Assembly: GCF_015679325.1 (NCBI RefSeq) | Contig: NZ_JADPVI010000001.1 | Coordinates: forward strand, 62,001-126,000 | Direction of reading: 5' to 3' | From: Kaistella gelatinilytica | GTDB lineage: Bacteria > Bacteroidota > Bacteroidia > Flavobacteriales > Weeksellaceae | DNA: 64,000 bases | Shown here: positions 1 through 8,976 of the stretch, in pieces | Layout: the number at the start of each line of letters is the position of its first letter | Position numbering within the stretch: position 1 is the first letter of the stretch | Notes under the pieces: model-generated | What the model was told of the DNA's origin: nothing | The model's database searches: none | What the model saw: only the letters and a program-made list of their open reading frames with translations | Made by a program: the position numbers and the translations under genes

Positions 1-321
1 GTAGCGCACGATTTTTTTCAGCTGAAAATCGGTTTTTTTAAAATTTTTACGGAGTTCATTTTCTTCCTGATCTTCCTGAGACATTAAACCTTCACCTTGA
101 CTTTGATCAATGTCGATGAGGAATACGTAAGGTTTTCCACTTTTTATTTTAAGAGTATCAACGACGTAATCATTTTCAAACTCATCGCCGCCCGTCGCAA
201 CTGTAACCGCAGCTTCGATGGGTGTTTTTGGTTTTGAATTTTTCTTCTGCGGTAATTTTTTCTGCGCTTGAAGGCTTAGGGAGAAAAAAATGATAATGGA
301 AGTGGAGATAATTTTGAGCAT
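1..321 (-). CDS. Secreted hypothetical protein, N-terminal part only
   Basis: The reading frame starts with ATG at 321 and is still open at base 1, so only the first 107 residues are seen; the C-terminus lies outside the window. The N-terminus (MLKIISTSIIIFFSLSLQAQ) is a typical flavobacterial signal peptide, with cleavage likely after Ala-Gln. The mature part begins with a Lys/Pro-rich stretch and later has an acidic Gln/Glu-rich patch; I recognise no domain. It lies 88 bases downstream of the secreted protein at 410-946 on the same strand, so the two may be co-transcribed. The function is unknown. Confidence 0.6.
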   Translation of the reverse strand, partial: MLKIISTSIIIFFSLSLQAQKKLPQKKNSKPKTPIEAAVTVATGGDEFENDYVVDTLKIKSGKPYVFLIDIDQSQGEGLMSQEDQEENELRKNFKKTDFQLKKIVRY

Positions 322-409
322 TGTTTTAAATTATTTTAAGAATTGGTATTGAAGGAATGCATTTTTAAATAGAAAAATTAAAGTCTACACATTTCAGATT
401 TGTAATTTT

Positions 410-946
410 TTAACAGCCTTCATTCAGGTAAACACTGATTTCTGTGACCACGTTATTGATCAATGTGAACGACAGGAGCGTTCCGGCGTCATTATCAGTG
501 AGGATAAAGTTGCTTCTGGTCGTGGAAAATTTTTCGGTTTTGTCATCCCACATCTGGTTCACGGAGAAATTGGGATAATTTTTATAGGCTTCAAATAACT
601 GGTCTTTCGTGCTTCCAACGCCCATTCCGCTTTTGGTGCGGAATTTTTTGCTTTTCGTCATCAGAGAATAAATTTGATAACCGCCATCATATTGTCCTTT
701 GTCATCGGAAGTTTGAGAAATAATGATCTCGATGGTTTCTCTTGCATAATTGACTTTGTTGGTTTTGTAGTATTCATCTTGCCCTGTGAACGCTACCAAC
801 TTTGATCTGTACACTTTTTCTACTTCTTTCGCTTTCATATTAATGGTGAAAGGTCCGATCCGAAGTGTCGATACGTCAAAATTTTCCTGCGCAAAAGCAG
901 TGGTATTTCCGAATGTTAGAAAAAATAGGAATAATACTTTTTTCAT
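410..946 (-). CDS. Secreted hypothetical protein
   Basis: This encodes about 178 residues. The N-terminus MKKVLFLFFLTFGNTTAFAQ is a clear signal peptide, which is why I prefer ATG at 946 over the in-frame ATG two codons upstream (952). The mature part is a small alpha/beta-looking protein that begins DVSTLRIGPFTINM and ends in a Cys; it resembles short periplasmic or surface proteins of Bacteroidota, but I cannot name a family. It is followed 88 bases later by the partial secreted protein at 1-321 on the same strand. The coding call rests on the signal peptide and length; the function is unknown. Confidence 0.6.
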   Translation of the reverse strand: MKKVLFLFFLTFGNTTAFAQENFDVSTLRIGPFTINMKAKEVEKVYRSKLVAFTGQDEYYKTNKVNYARETIEIIISQTSDDKGQYDGGYQIYSLMTKSKKFRTKSGMGVGSTKDQLFEAYKNYPNFSVNQMWDDKTEKFSTTRSNFILTDNDAGTLLSFTLINNVVTEISVYLNEGC

Positions 947-952
947 GGTCAT

Positions 953-1537
953 TGGTTTTTTTTTGATCAGTTTTTCATTGCTAAAATAAGAAATTAATAT
1001 GGGTAAGAAAAAGTCTCAAATTGTGGATTTCGCCGCAAGATGTTTTGATGAATTTTTCATTTATTTCGTTTTGCTTCTTACTCATAATAATTAATAGAAC
1101 AGTATTTGAAAACCAACAATAAATCTGTTTAATCATTACTTAAAAGGTATTTACAAATTTAACAATTTACCATTTTCACGATAATGATAAAATGTTTGAA
1201 ACATTAAAACCACTTCAAAGTTCAGACAAATATTATGTTAACTTCTTGAGAACCATAAAATTATATATTTAAGTTATTTTAAGTTTGTGATATGACCATA
1301 AATGCGCAGTGATGTGCTTCATAATCACTATATATCAGGAAGTTTTTCCCGATAATAATCTCTACTTTTACCATTCTTAATAGGGATTTTACAATGTTCA
1401 ATTAGAAAATAGTGAGTATTTTTTATAAGAATAATTAAAATATTGTTTGAGAAGCGCGGCCTTAAATTTATATTTTCAGTCACGCATATAATTTTAAATA
1501 AATGATTGCTGCTTATTGAGCATTCAAAAAGTCTTTT
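953..1537. other. Gene-free stretch between divergent genes
   Basis: These 585 bases separate a minus-strand secreted protein from the plus-strand TPR regulator. They are very AT-rich. I see no tRNA, riboswitch-like or terminator structure. Possible promoter pieces for the plus gene are TTTG at 1446-1449 and, 21 bases later, TATTTTCA at 1471-1478, which matches the flavobacterial -33/-7 pattern only partly. Confidence 0.4.
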
Positions 1538-3121
1538 ATGAAAAAAATTGTTTTCCTTTTTTCTGTCCTGTTTTACACCGTTTCATTTTCACAGGATATG
1601 CAGGCTTTCAATAAAATTTACTATAAAACTTACGTAGAAACTGCTCAAACTGATTTTAAAGGTGCGGTAAAAGTAGCAGACTCTCTATTTACAATCTCCG
1701 AAACTCCTGTGCTGCAAGCTCGAAGCCTTATGTTATCTGCATCGCTGTACAAACAATCTGGCGAAGTTAAAAAATCGGTCGATTATGCGTTGCGCGCGGG
1801 CGAAATTATTCAGCAGACCGACAATTACAATTGGCAGGCAAAAGTTTATGGATTTTTAGCAACAGAGTACAGACGACTTAAATTGTATGACAACTCCAGA
1901 CTTTATATGGAAAAAGCTTTTGATGTCAGCAAAAATATAGAAGATCCAAAATCTGCAAACAACGTAAAAGGCTTAATGCAGCAGGAAAAAGCCTACTATG
2001 AAATTGAGAAGAAGAATTATAAAAAGGCTGTTGTAGAAATTAATAAAGCACAGCAATTCTTTGAACTGTCGGGCGCTAATCTCGATTTTTTCACCGCTAA
2101 TAATGAGCAGTTACTGGGATTGAGTTATTATCATCTGAACGAGCCTAAAAAAGCACTGCAACATTATAATTCTGCTTTGAGTTTTTCTAAAAATGATCCG
2201 GGAGGGTTTCTGGTAGGACTTAGTTACAATGGTCTTGCAAACATCTATCTCGATCAAAAGGATTTAAAAAATGGAAAGAAATATTTAGATCTGGCAGAAA
2301 AAATTTCAAAAAAATCTCCTTATTTAGAGCTTAAAAATGAGATTTACACGACTTCTCAAAAATATTACGCGGCGACGAATGACCTCAAAAATCTGGTAAG
2401 TGTTAAAAAACAGCAGGATTCTGTCGTCGAAAAACTATCAACTGAATCTACAGCCTTTATCGATCAGTCTTTTACTTCTATGCAGAAAGATAATAAAAGG
2501 GTAGAAGAGAAGAGCTCGAATAAAAATGTAATGTTGATTTTAGGAGGTTTATTTATCATTTTAGGAGGCATCTACTTTTTACTTTACAGAATAAAACATA
2601 AGCGAAATCTGGAACATTTCCGGGAGATCTTAAAAAATATCGAGGAAAAATCGGCACTTGCGAAACAACGTAATTTTGAGCTCCGTGAAACAGAAGAAAT
2701 AAACGCAGAAGAGCAAAATCTGCAGTCGTATAAAGCAGAACCATCAGTAAGCATGAGTGCTGAGACGGAGCAGAAAATTTTGTTGAAGCTGAAAGAATTT
2801 GAAGAATCTGAATTGTTTACAGACAATAATGTTTCCTTATCAACGCTTGCAACCTATTGTGAGTCTAATTCGAAGTATCTTTCTCACATCATCAATTCTT
2901 ACAAAAAACAAGATTTTAATAACTATATTAACGAGTTGCGCATTACTTACATTGTGAAAAAACTGCAGAATTTCCCTTTGTATAGAAAGTATAAAATCGC
3001 GGTCCTTTCTGAGGAAGCAGGATTCTCCTCCCAAAATAAGTTTGCCACCATTTTTAAGAAGGTCACTACGATTTCACCTTCCGTTTTTATTAAATATTTG
3101 CAGGAAAACGAAGAAGCTTAA
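1538..3121 (+). CDS. TPR protein with membrane segment and AraC-type DNA-binding domain
   Basis: The 527-residue protein has a signal peptide (MKKIVFLFSVLFYTVSFSQ), an outside region of about 300 residues with TPR-like helical repeats, one strong transmembrane segment near residues 330-350 followed by basic residues, a charged cytoplasmic linker, and a C-terminal AraC-type helix-turn-helix region (about 410-520, including LSTLATYCESNSKYLSHII and EEAGFSSQNKFATIFKK). This layout is known in Bacteroidota as a one-component membrane-bound regulator: the periplasmic TPR part senses and the cytoplasmic part binds DNA. The signal is unknown. It lies upstream of, and on the same strand as, the exported-protein genes at 3597-7231, which are possible targets by position only. 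Confidence 0.85.
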   Translation: MKKIVFLFSVLFYTVSFSQDMQAFNKIYYKTYVETAQTDFKGAVKVADSLFTISETPVLQARSLMLSASLYKQSGEVKKSVDYALRAGEIIQQTDNYNWQAKVYGFLATEYRRLKLYDNSRLYMEKAFDVSKNIEDPKSANNVKGLMQQEKAYYEIEKKNYKKAVVEINKAQQFFELSGANLDFFTANNEQLLGLSYYHLNEPKKALQHYNSALSFSKNDPGGFLVGLSYNGLANIYLDQKDLKNGKKYLDLAEKISKKSPYLELKNEIYTTSQKYYAATNDLKNLVSVKKQQDSVVEKLSTESTAFIDQSFTSMQKDNKRVEEKSSNKNVMLILGGLFIILGGIYFLLYRIKHKRNLEHFREILKNIEEKSALAKQRNFELRETEEINAEEQNLQSYKAEPSVSMSAETEQKILLKLKEFEESELFTDNNVSLSTLATYCESNSKYLSHIINSYKKQDFNNYINELRITYIVKKLQNFPLYRKYKIAVLSEEAGFSSQNKFATIFKKVTTISPSVFIKYLQENEEA

Positions 3122-3596
3122 TTCTTAAAGCTTTAATAATCAATTTTTTATCGATCCAAGGTTTACCGTTGTAATGAAAACGGTAAGTCATAACCTTTCG
3201 TACCCGGCATTCGCCCTCTACTTTTGCAGCGTTAATTAAACACAGCGCGACTTCACCATTTTAAAAAATAGGAATTAAAAAATTGTCCTTTCGAGGCCAT
3301 TTGATGAAAAAACAGATTGAGAAGGCGGAGTATTTTGTACTCCGCATCTTAACTGGAAATTCTCCTCTTTTCTAAATAATTGAATAATCCATCTGAGTCG
3401 GATCATCATTAATAAAAAGCACAAATTCAATGGCAATTAAATTAATTTTTGAGAAAGCCTTTCAATATAGGGAAAACGATAATTCATCTGCTTTTCTGGC
3501 CCGTCGGTAAACTTCATCTTTATTTTCGAAAAAAAAATTACCATCATCACTTTTAAAAAATCGAAACAAAAATCACCAAGAGACTTTTCAATTGTA
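3122..3596. other. Gene-free stretch with one hairpin
   Basis: These 475 bases lie between the TPR regulator and the next exported protein. The only clear structure is the hairpin at 3325-3345. I find no convincing gene or RNA. Confidence 0.4.
3325..3345 (+). terminator. Hairpin, possible terminator
   Basis: A perfect 8-bp stem (GCGGAGTA / TACTCCGC) with a 5-base loop lies about 200 bases downstream of the TPR regulator. It lacks a following T run, so intrinsic termination is uncertain. Confidence 0.35.
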
Positions 3597-4208
3597 TTGA
3601 AGAGTATTTTGTTATTCGTTTTTTTATTGAGTTTTTCAGAATTTTCCGCAAAATTGATTGTGCAGAGAGAGAATACTTTATCCTTCGAAAGCGAGGCGAT
3701 TTTCAGCGTGGGAGCTTTGATCTGCAGCAATACTGAAAAAAGTTCTCCTGTACCAAAATCGAATAGTTCTAAAATTTTTGTTTTAAAGGGAACCATTGTT
3801 TCAAATCTTGATCATCTAACCAATGCAAAAGTGGTTTATATCGATCGGTCGAAACTAAGCCAACCACTGAAAGTAAAGAATAAAAAGAAGGTTACATCAA
3901 GATCAAAAATGAAGAGTAAGGTTGAAAGGAAATTTCAGGTTGAGAAAGAAATTTTTAAAACTTTTAATGATCCATACAGCGACAGTCGATTTTCTTATGT
4001 TTCATCATCTACGGTTTTCGCAATGCTCTCAAATTTCAATTCGTCTGTTAAAAAATCAGGTATTGCAGCATTTTCCTGCCCGAAAGCCAAATTTTTTTTG
4101 TCACGTTCTATAAAATTGAATTTAGAATTTTATTTACAAAATAATTCAATTTCTAGATTTACGTGCTCTTTCAGTGTGCGACCACCACCATTTCCTGCTT
4201 TTTCGTAA
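3597..4208 (+). CDS. Secreted hypothetical protein with a TTG start
   Basis: The 203-residue frame begins with TTG, giving MKSILLFVFLLSFSEFSAK, a convincing signal peptide; an ATG start would remove it. The mature region has short hydrophobic strands and the segment NSSKIFVLKGTIVSNLDHL, typical of small surface proteins that accompany exported flavobacterial proteins. Residues 90-125 are strongly basic. It precedes the DUF11 protein (4351) and the small module protein (6695) on the same strand, with a 142-base gap to the first. The family is not recognised. An overlapping minus-strand frame (3437-3796) has no signal peptide and was judged a shadow. Confidence 0.5.
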   Translation: MKSILLFVFLLSFSEFSAKLIVQRENTLSFESEAIFSVGALICSNTEKSSPVPKSNSSKIFVLKGTIVSNLDHLTNAKVVYIDRSKLSQPLKVKNKKKVTSRSKMKSKVERKFQVEKEIFKTFNDPYSDSRFSYVSSSTVFAMLSNFNSSVKKSGIAAFSCPKAKFFLSRSIKLNLEFYLQNNSISRFTCSFSVRPPPFPAFS

Positions 4209-4350
4209 AATTTTCTTCTTGAAATCATGCCCTTGAAACTTTGGAAAACAGCTATCCAATCAAATCTTTTACATCAACTAACAGTACCGGATGAAGATGT
4301 TTCAAATGTATTTTAAAATACTAATACCAAAAATAAATAATTCTTAAAAT

Positions 4351-6612
4351 ATGAATTACCTCTACAAAAATATACTTCAGAAAAGTATTTTCTTATTTGC
4401 TTTTTTAAGTATGCTCAGTGCAAATGCTCAATTTTACTCTCTGGATGCAAATGGCATCGACTTTTCTTTTACGAATGCGAACACGACGCGCCTTTCCGGA
4501 ACACAAAGTGCAGCAGGTTCTGTTTACAAAATAGCTAATCTAGGTACGGTTGAAGGCCGTTTACTGTATGGTAAACTTACCATTGTTGCCTTGGTTAATG
4601 CTTCTCTCTCCACTTTTGATGACGACACTACAGTGCCAATAAGATTTCAGCCGGTTATAACAACAACCGCTTCCGGTCATGTACAGTATAAATTAGAGTT
4701 TTTCGATACGACTACTAATTTCCCCGTTTATCTCCGGAATTATTTTCTAAATGGGATCGACATCGATGGAAGTAGCGCTGCTTTAACGGAAAAATATCTT
4801 TTACCTTTAAATGAATACAGCAATTACACCGTAAGCAATTCATCGCAATTAGTCGTTACAAATATTGGAGCAGAAACACAATTTCGTGGAATTCCGGGTA
4901 GTTTAACTGGAATCGTCTTTGAAAATACTGCCAGTTTTTATGCGCGGTATCTTAGTCCTAAAACATCGATCACTTTTAAAATTGGCGCAACAGGTGCGAT
5001 TGCCAACAGACAGGGAGCTTTTGCTTTGGGAACCAATGGAACTTTTACCGGCCCCACCACGCCAACAAATAATCCACCTGCAAATATTCCTACAAGCGAC
5101 CTGGCTATTACGAAAACGGTAGACAAGTCGAGTGTTGCAGTAGGATCGAACGTTGTTTTTACAATTACAGCAACCAACAATGGACCTATTGCTGCAACAA
5201 ATGTTAACGTTAATGATAAGTTGCCATCCGGTTTTACTTATGTAAGTAGTGCTGCAACGCCGGTTGGGACTACCTATGATTCTGCAACGGGAGTTTGGGC
5301 TATAGGAAATATGGCAGATGGTGCTTCCTTAGTTTTAAAAATTACCGCCACTGTAAATGCAACAGCAACAAATAGTGCCGGGATTACCGGCGACGAAACC
5401 GAATCTAATACTGCAAATAACAGTGCGTCAGCTTCCGTCACTGCGTTTACTGAGTCTGATCTGCAGGTCATCAAATCAGTTGATAAGTCGAGCGCACCAG
5501 TAGGAGATAATGTAGCATTTACGATCATCGCTAAAAATAATGGTCCTGCAAACAATACGGGTGTTCAGGTTAAAGATCTTTTGCCTACAGGTTTTGCGTA
5601 TGATTCACACGTGGCTCCTGCAGGTACAACTTACATTCCCGGAACAGGAATTTGGACCATCGGTAATTTAAATAATGGCGCAACACGTACTTTAAAAGTG
5701 TATGCAAAATTAAATGCGACCGGAAATTATACCAATACCGCCGTAATCAGCACAACAAGTGGAATCTCAGATCCGAATATTCCGAACAATACCTCCAGTG
5801 CTTCTGTGGCAGTCATCTGTCTCGAACAAATTTTGGGTGAAACTTTTACTGCGGAAGGTGGTGCGACCAAAACATTTACACAACCGCCAACTAATTATGG
5901 TTTTGACTTCGATATTTTTAAGTTGGATAATTCGTTTAATTTAACCGTTAACGGAACTCCTTTAGCTACTGCAGAATTACAGTTTCAGTCGGCGGGAACG
6001 CCTGCGCCGGGAATTAATGTGCGTTTTGTAGACGGGACGTTATATGAAGTGGGAACGCCAAATATTTATTCATTTACCGGAACTGCAGCTGCTCCGATGA
6101 TACGAGTGGTGATCAGTCCAACTGGTACTGTAAATCTCTTTGGAAGCAAAATGACCAACGGTCCGTTATTTCCCTTAGAACTGTTTAATGGAGCTAGTTT
6201 GAACACAATAATCTGGAATACGGTAACAAATAATGTTATTACGATCACTCAAAATGTAGTAGGTGTTACAAATATTACCGGTCGTGGTTACGGATTAAAT
6301 ATAATACCATGTGTGTGTTATGATTTACCAGCTGGAGGAACGGGTGTTGCAACCAATCACGGAATCACTTTGTTGCGAAGAGCTGGTGGTACAAATACCG
6401 ACTGGCCAATGGCTCGATTATCAGCTCATACTGTTTTAGAATCCAATACCAAAGGTTTTGTCATCACGAGAATGACAACTACCGAAATTAACAATATAAT
6501 TTCTCCACAGGAAGGAATGATGGTTTTTGATACCGTAGAAAAATGTTTGAAAATCAATTCCGATGGTACAACTGGTGGTTGGAGCTGTTTCAACAACCCG
6601 GCTTGTCCGTAA
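4351..6612 (+). CDS. Exported DUF11-repeat surface protein with C-terminal tail module
   Basis: The 753-residue protein begins with a signal peptide (mature part from about residue 28). Residues about 250-365 and 368-487 are two DUF11-type immunoglobulin-like repeats, each opening with a 'SDL.. KTVDKSS' type segment and containing 'NNGP'. A unique region follows (about 490-650). The C-terminal 90 residues contain TKGFVITRMTTTEI and PQEGMMVFDT, a module often found at the ends of Bacteroidota exported proteins and repeated in the next gene. The protein is probably surface-exposed and structural or adhesive. I do not see a standard T9SS type A or B sorting domain, so the export route after Sec is unclear. 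The gene is 82 bases upstream of the 6695 gene, probably the same operon. Confidence 0.8.
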   Translation: MNYLYKNILQKSIFLFAFLSMLSANAQFYSLDANGIDFSFTNANTTRLSGTQSAAGSVYKIANLGTVEGRLLYGKLTIVALVNASLSTFDDDTTVPIRFQPVITTTASGHVQYKLEFFDTTTNFPVYLRNYFLNGIDIDGSSAALTEKYLLPLNEYSNYTVSNSSQLVVTNIGAETQFRGIPGSLTGIVFENTASFYARYLSPKTSITFKIGATGAIANRQGAFALGTNGTFTGPTTPTNNPPANIPTSDLAITKTVDKSSVAVGSNVVFTITATNNGPIAATNVNVNDKLPSGFTYVSSAATPVGTTYDSATGVWAIGNMADGASLVLKITATVNATATNSAGITGDETESNTANNSASASVTAFTESDLQVIKSVDKSSAPVGDNVAFTIIAKNNGPANNTGVQVKDLLPTGFAYDSHVAPAGTTYIPGTGIWTIGNLNNGATRTLKVYAKLNATGNYTNTAVISTTSGISDPNIPNNTSSASVAVICLEQILGETFTAEGGATKTFTQPPTNYGFDFDIFKLDNSFNLTVNGTPLATAELQFQSAGTPAPGINVRFVDGTLYEVGTPNIYSFTGTAAAPMIRVVISPTGTVNLFGSKMTNGPLFPLELFNGASLNTIIWNTVTNNVITITQNVVGVTNITGRGYGLNIIPCVCYDLPAGGTGVATNHGITLLRRAGGTNTDWPMARLSAHTVLESNTKGFVITRMTTTEINNIISPQEGMMVFDTVEKCLKINSDGTTGGWSCFNNPACP

Positions 6613-6694
6613 AAAATAAAGCAGAGAAAGCTCTCAACGGTAGATCTTGTTGCGGGCTTCTTTCTTTAAAAATAATTTAAAAAAATAAAAGACA

Positions 6695-7231
6695 ATGAAA
6701 AGTATATTCACAATTATATTATTAAGTGCAGTTTCAGCATTCAATGCACAAGTAATCATCGGTGATGCGGTGGGAACAGCAACCACAAAAACATCTGTAT
6801 TATTAGAATTTGCAAAGGGTAATAAAGGTCTCATCCTGCCTTACGTTCGAACACTTTTTTCTCCACTTCCGGCTACCGCAGGAACTATTTTATTAGATGC
6901 AAGTATACCAGCGGAGGCAAGAATCAAATTTTCTAACGGAATAAGCTGGGTTGATCTCAGTGGTCGGGATGGAAATGTTACCAGTGCTTTAACCATACAA
7001 CCAATGGGCATTGTAGAAACTGACGCAAAATCAATTATTGGTGCCAGAAGTTCCGGCTCAGACGGCGTTTTAGTTTTAGAATCTACGACAAAAGCAATGG
7101 TTTTACCGACTGTTGCAGATGTTCAGGATATTCCGAGTCCTTCTCCCGGAATGATGGTTTACATCAATAAAACCGGTGCAAAAAGATTAGCGGTATTCAA
7201 CGGAACAACCTGGGCTTACTGGAAACCATAG
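6695..7231 (+). CDS. Small exported protein made of two tail-like modules
   Basis: This 178-residue protein has a signal peptide (MKSIFTIILLSAVSAFNAQ). The mature part is two related modules: the first has LLEFAKGNKGLILPYV and ends FSNGISWVDLSG, the second has VLESTTKAMVLPTVADVQ, SPGMMVYI and ends FNGTTWAYWKP. The pattern 'KG..LP.....P..G..(A/V)......F(S/N)NG(I/T)(S/T)W' is also seen at the end of the upstream 753-residue protein. Such modules are common at the ends of Bacteroidota surface proteins and resemble phage tail-fibre repeats in style; the function is not established. It probably forms a transcription unit with the preceding gene. Confidence 0.7.
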   Translation: MKSIFTIILLSAVSAFNAQVIIGDAVGTATTKTSVLLEFAKGNKGLILPYVRTLFSPLPATAGTILLDASIPAEARIKFSNGISWVDLSGRDGNVTSALTIQPMGIVETDAKSIIGARSSGSDGVLVLESTTKAMVLPTVADVQDIPSPSPGMMVYINKTGAKRLAVFNGTTWAYWKP

Positions 7232-7465
7232 TTGAAAATATTCGAAGATCAAAAGTGAAAAAGATCTAATGGTAAATTTTTGTTATAAATGATTTCAGTT
7301 TCAGCAAACTCCATCCAAAACTAAATTTTTCACTTCCAATTGATTATTAAAGGTTTAATGAATTGATAATGAAAGGTTGTTGTATTTTTTGCAGCAACTT
7401 TTTTTGTGAAAAGATATCCTTTAAATGAGGAAATTAAGAGTACAGATTTATTTCTAAAGCTGTTA

Positions 7466-8731
7466 TCATTTAAATAAAAAATAGATCAGTGCAAATGCGG
7501 CGGCACTCATGATAATCAAAGTAATAACACCCAAAATATTTGAAAATTTTGAGTTCGTATTTTTGCCCATGATTTTCTTGTTATTCCCAATGTGAAGGAT
7601 GATCGCAATCAAAATGGGTGCAGTAAGTCCATAGGTTATGGCGGTAAAAAGTAAAGCTTTTATAGGGCTAATTCCTAAAAAATCAAGTGATAAACCTACG
7701 AGTAGCGAGATAATGATCGAAATATAAAAAGCTTTTGCCTGTGGAAATTTTTTGTCAAGCCCAGCTTCCCATCCAAAAGTCTCTGCAAGCATGTAAGATT
7801 GTGAACCTGCTAAAACGGGTATTGCTAAAAGTCCTGTACCCAAAACTCCAATTGCAAAAATTAAATAAGTGAGTTTCCCGGTGAGTGGTTCCAGGGCTTT
7901 TGCAGCTTGATCTACCGTATCAATTTGTCTGATCCCGGAGTTGTAGAGCACACTTCCTGTGGTGAGAATAATGAAAAACATGACCAGGTTTGATAATACC
8001 ATTCCTGTATTTACATCGGTTCTCATATCGCCAAGAACGCGTTTGTTCACGATGATCTTTCTTTTACTTTGAGCCATGTTTTCAACTTCCATCGTTGCTT
8101 GCCAGAAGAAAAGGTACGGAGAAATCGTCGTTCCCAGGATCGCAACAACGATTGAAAAAAATTCTTTGTTGAAATGAACGGTAGGAATGAAAGTATTTTT
8201 CAAAACCAAAAGCCAGTCCTGTTTGATCATAAATGGAACGATCATGTAAAGCAATAAGGATAAACAAAGCCATTTTAATATTTTCGCAATTTTTTGGTAA
8301 GGATATTTAATAATGATAAACATTAAAACAGCCGTAAATCCGACACAAAACACTGAAACAGGAACTGCAGGAATGATCATGTGTGCAACCGCGCCCATTC
8401 CCTGAATGTCTGCACCAATGTTGAGCGTGATCGCGGGGAAACTGAAAAGCAGCATGATATAAAGCAGAGGTTTCGAGTAATGATTCTTTAAAGTAACCGT
8501 TAAACCCTGAGAAGTGACCAAACCAATTCTCGCACACATTCCCTGAATCGCCGCCATTAAAGGAAAAGTAAGCAACGCTAACCAAAGTGTTGCAAGACCA
8601 AATTGCGCGCCTGCTTGCGAGTATGTTGCAATCCCGGAAGGATCATCATCGCTTGCTCCGGTTACGAGTCCGGGACCTAATAAGCCTAAAAACTTTTTTA
8701 ACTTTGAGGGGCGTTTCTTGAATTTGGTCAT
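7466..8731 (-). CDS. Nramp-family divalent metal transporter with atypical metal-site motifs
   Basis: The 421-residue, roughly 11-helix membrane protein starts near GLLGPGLVTGASDDDPSG, the TM1 region of the Nramp (natural resistance-associated macrophage protein) family. In canonical MntH proteins TM1 carries DPGN and TM6 carries MPH. Here TM1 reads DPSG, and the TM6 segment GTTISPYLFFWQA aligns with the usual GATVMPHNLYLHS, so the metal-binding Met is Ser and the His is Tyr. The family transports divalent cations with proton coupling, but these changes suggest a different substrate range, so I do not assign mntH. It is a single gene with no metal regulator next to it. The family call is firm, the substrate unknown. 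Confidence 0.85.
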   Translation of the reverse strand: MTKFKKRPSKLKKFLGLLGPGLVTGASDDDPSGIATYSQAGAQFGLATLWLALLTFPLMAAIQGMCARIGLVTSQGLTVTLKNHYSKPLLYIMLLFSFPAITLNIGADIQGMGAVAHMIIPAVPVSVFCVGFTAVLMFIIIKYPYQKIAKILKWLCLSLLLYMIVPFMIKQDWLLVLKNTFIPTVHFNKEFFSIVVAILGTTISPYLFFWQATMEVENMAQSKRKIIVNKRVLGDMRTDVNTGMVLSNLVMFFIILTTGSVLYNSGIRQIDTVDQAAKALEPLTGKLTYLIFAIGVLGTGLLAIPVLAGSQSYMLAETFGWEAGLDKKFPQAKAFYISIIISLLVGLSLDFLGISPIKALLFTAITYGLTAPILIAIILHIGNNKKIMGKNTNSKFSNILGVITLIIMSAAAFALIYFLFK

Positions 8732-8910
8732 TTTGATTCTTAATAAAAATTAGATCTCGTTTAAAATCCTAAGTAAATATACGAACGTTATCCTTTTATT
8801 ATATTTAAAATTTTACAGAGAAGTAAGTTATTTTACACTATTGGACATTAATAAAATTTCTGCTTCCGCATTCAATAATTTTCAAATCAGAAAGGCATTA
8901 GAAAGAAATA

Positions 8911-8948
8911 AAAAAGCTGCTTCCGAATGGGAAACAGCTTTGCTTTAA
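8911..8948 (-). terminator. Intrinsic terminator of the outer-membrane protein gene
   Basis: The stem AAAGCTG (8913-8919) pairs with CAGCTTT (8935-8941), with an inner TTCC/GGAA extension. Read on the minus strand it is followed by a T run, and it lies just past the stop of the gene at 8977-10194. Confidence 0.75.
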
Positions 8949-8976
8949 TAAAGAATTCTATTTTTAAATCTCGTTA

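Noticed and set aside
953-1537. Possible small RNA or riboswitch
   Set aside because: No stable hairpins or known motif could be seen in this AT-rich gap.
3437-3796. Minus-strand frame of 119 residues antisense to the 3597 gene
   Set aside because: It lacks a signal peptide or domain, and the overlapping plus-strand frame has a clear signal peptide.
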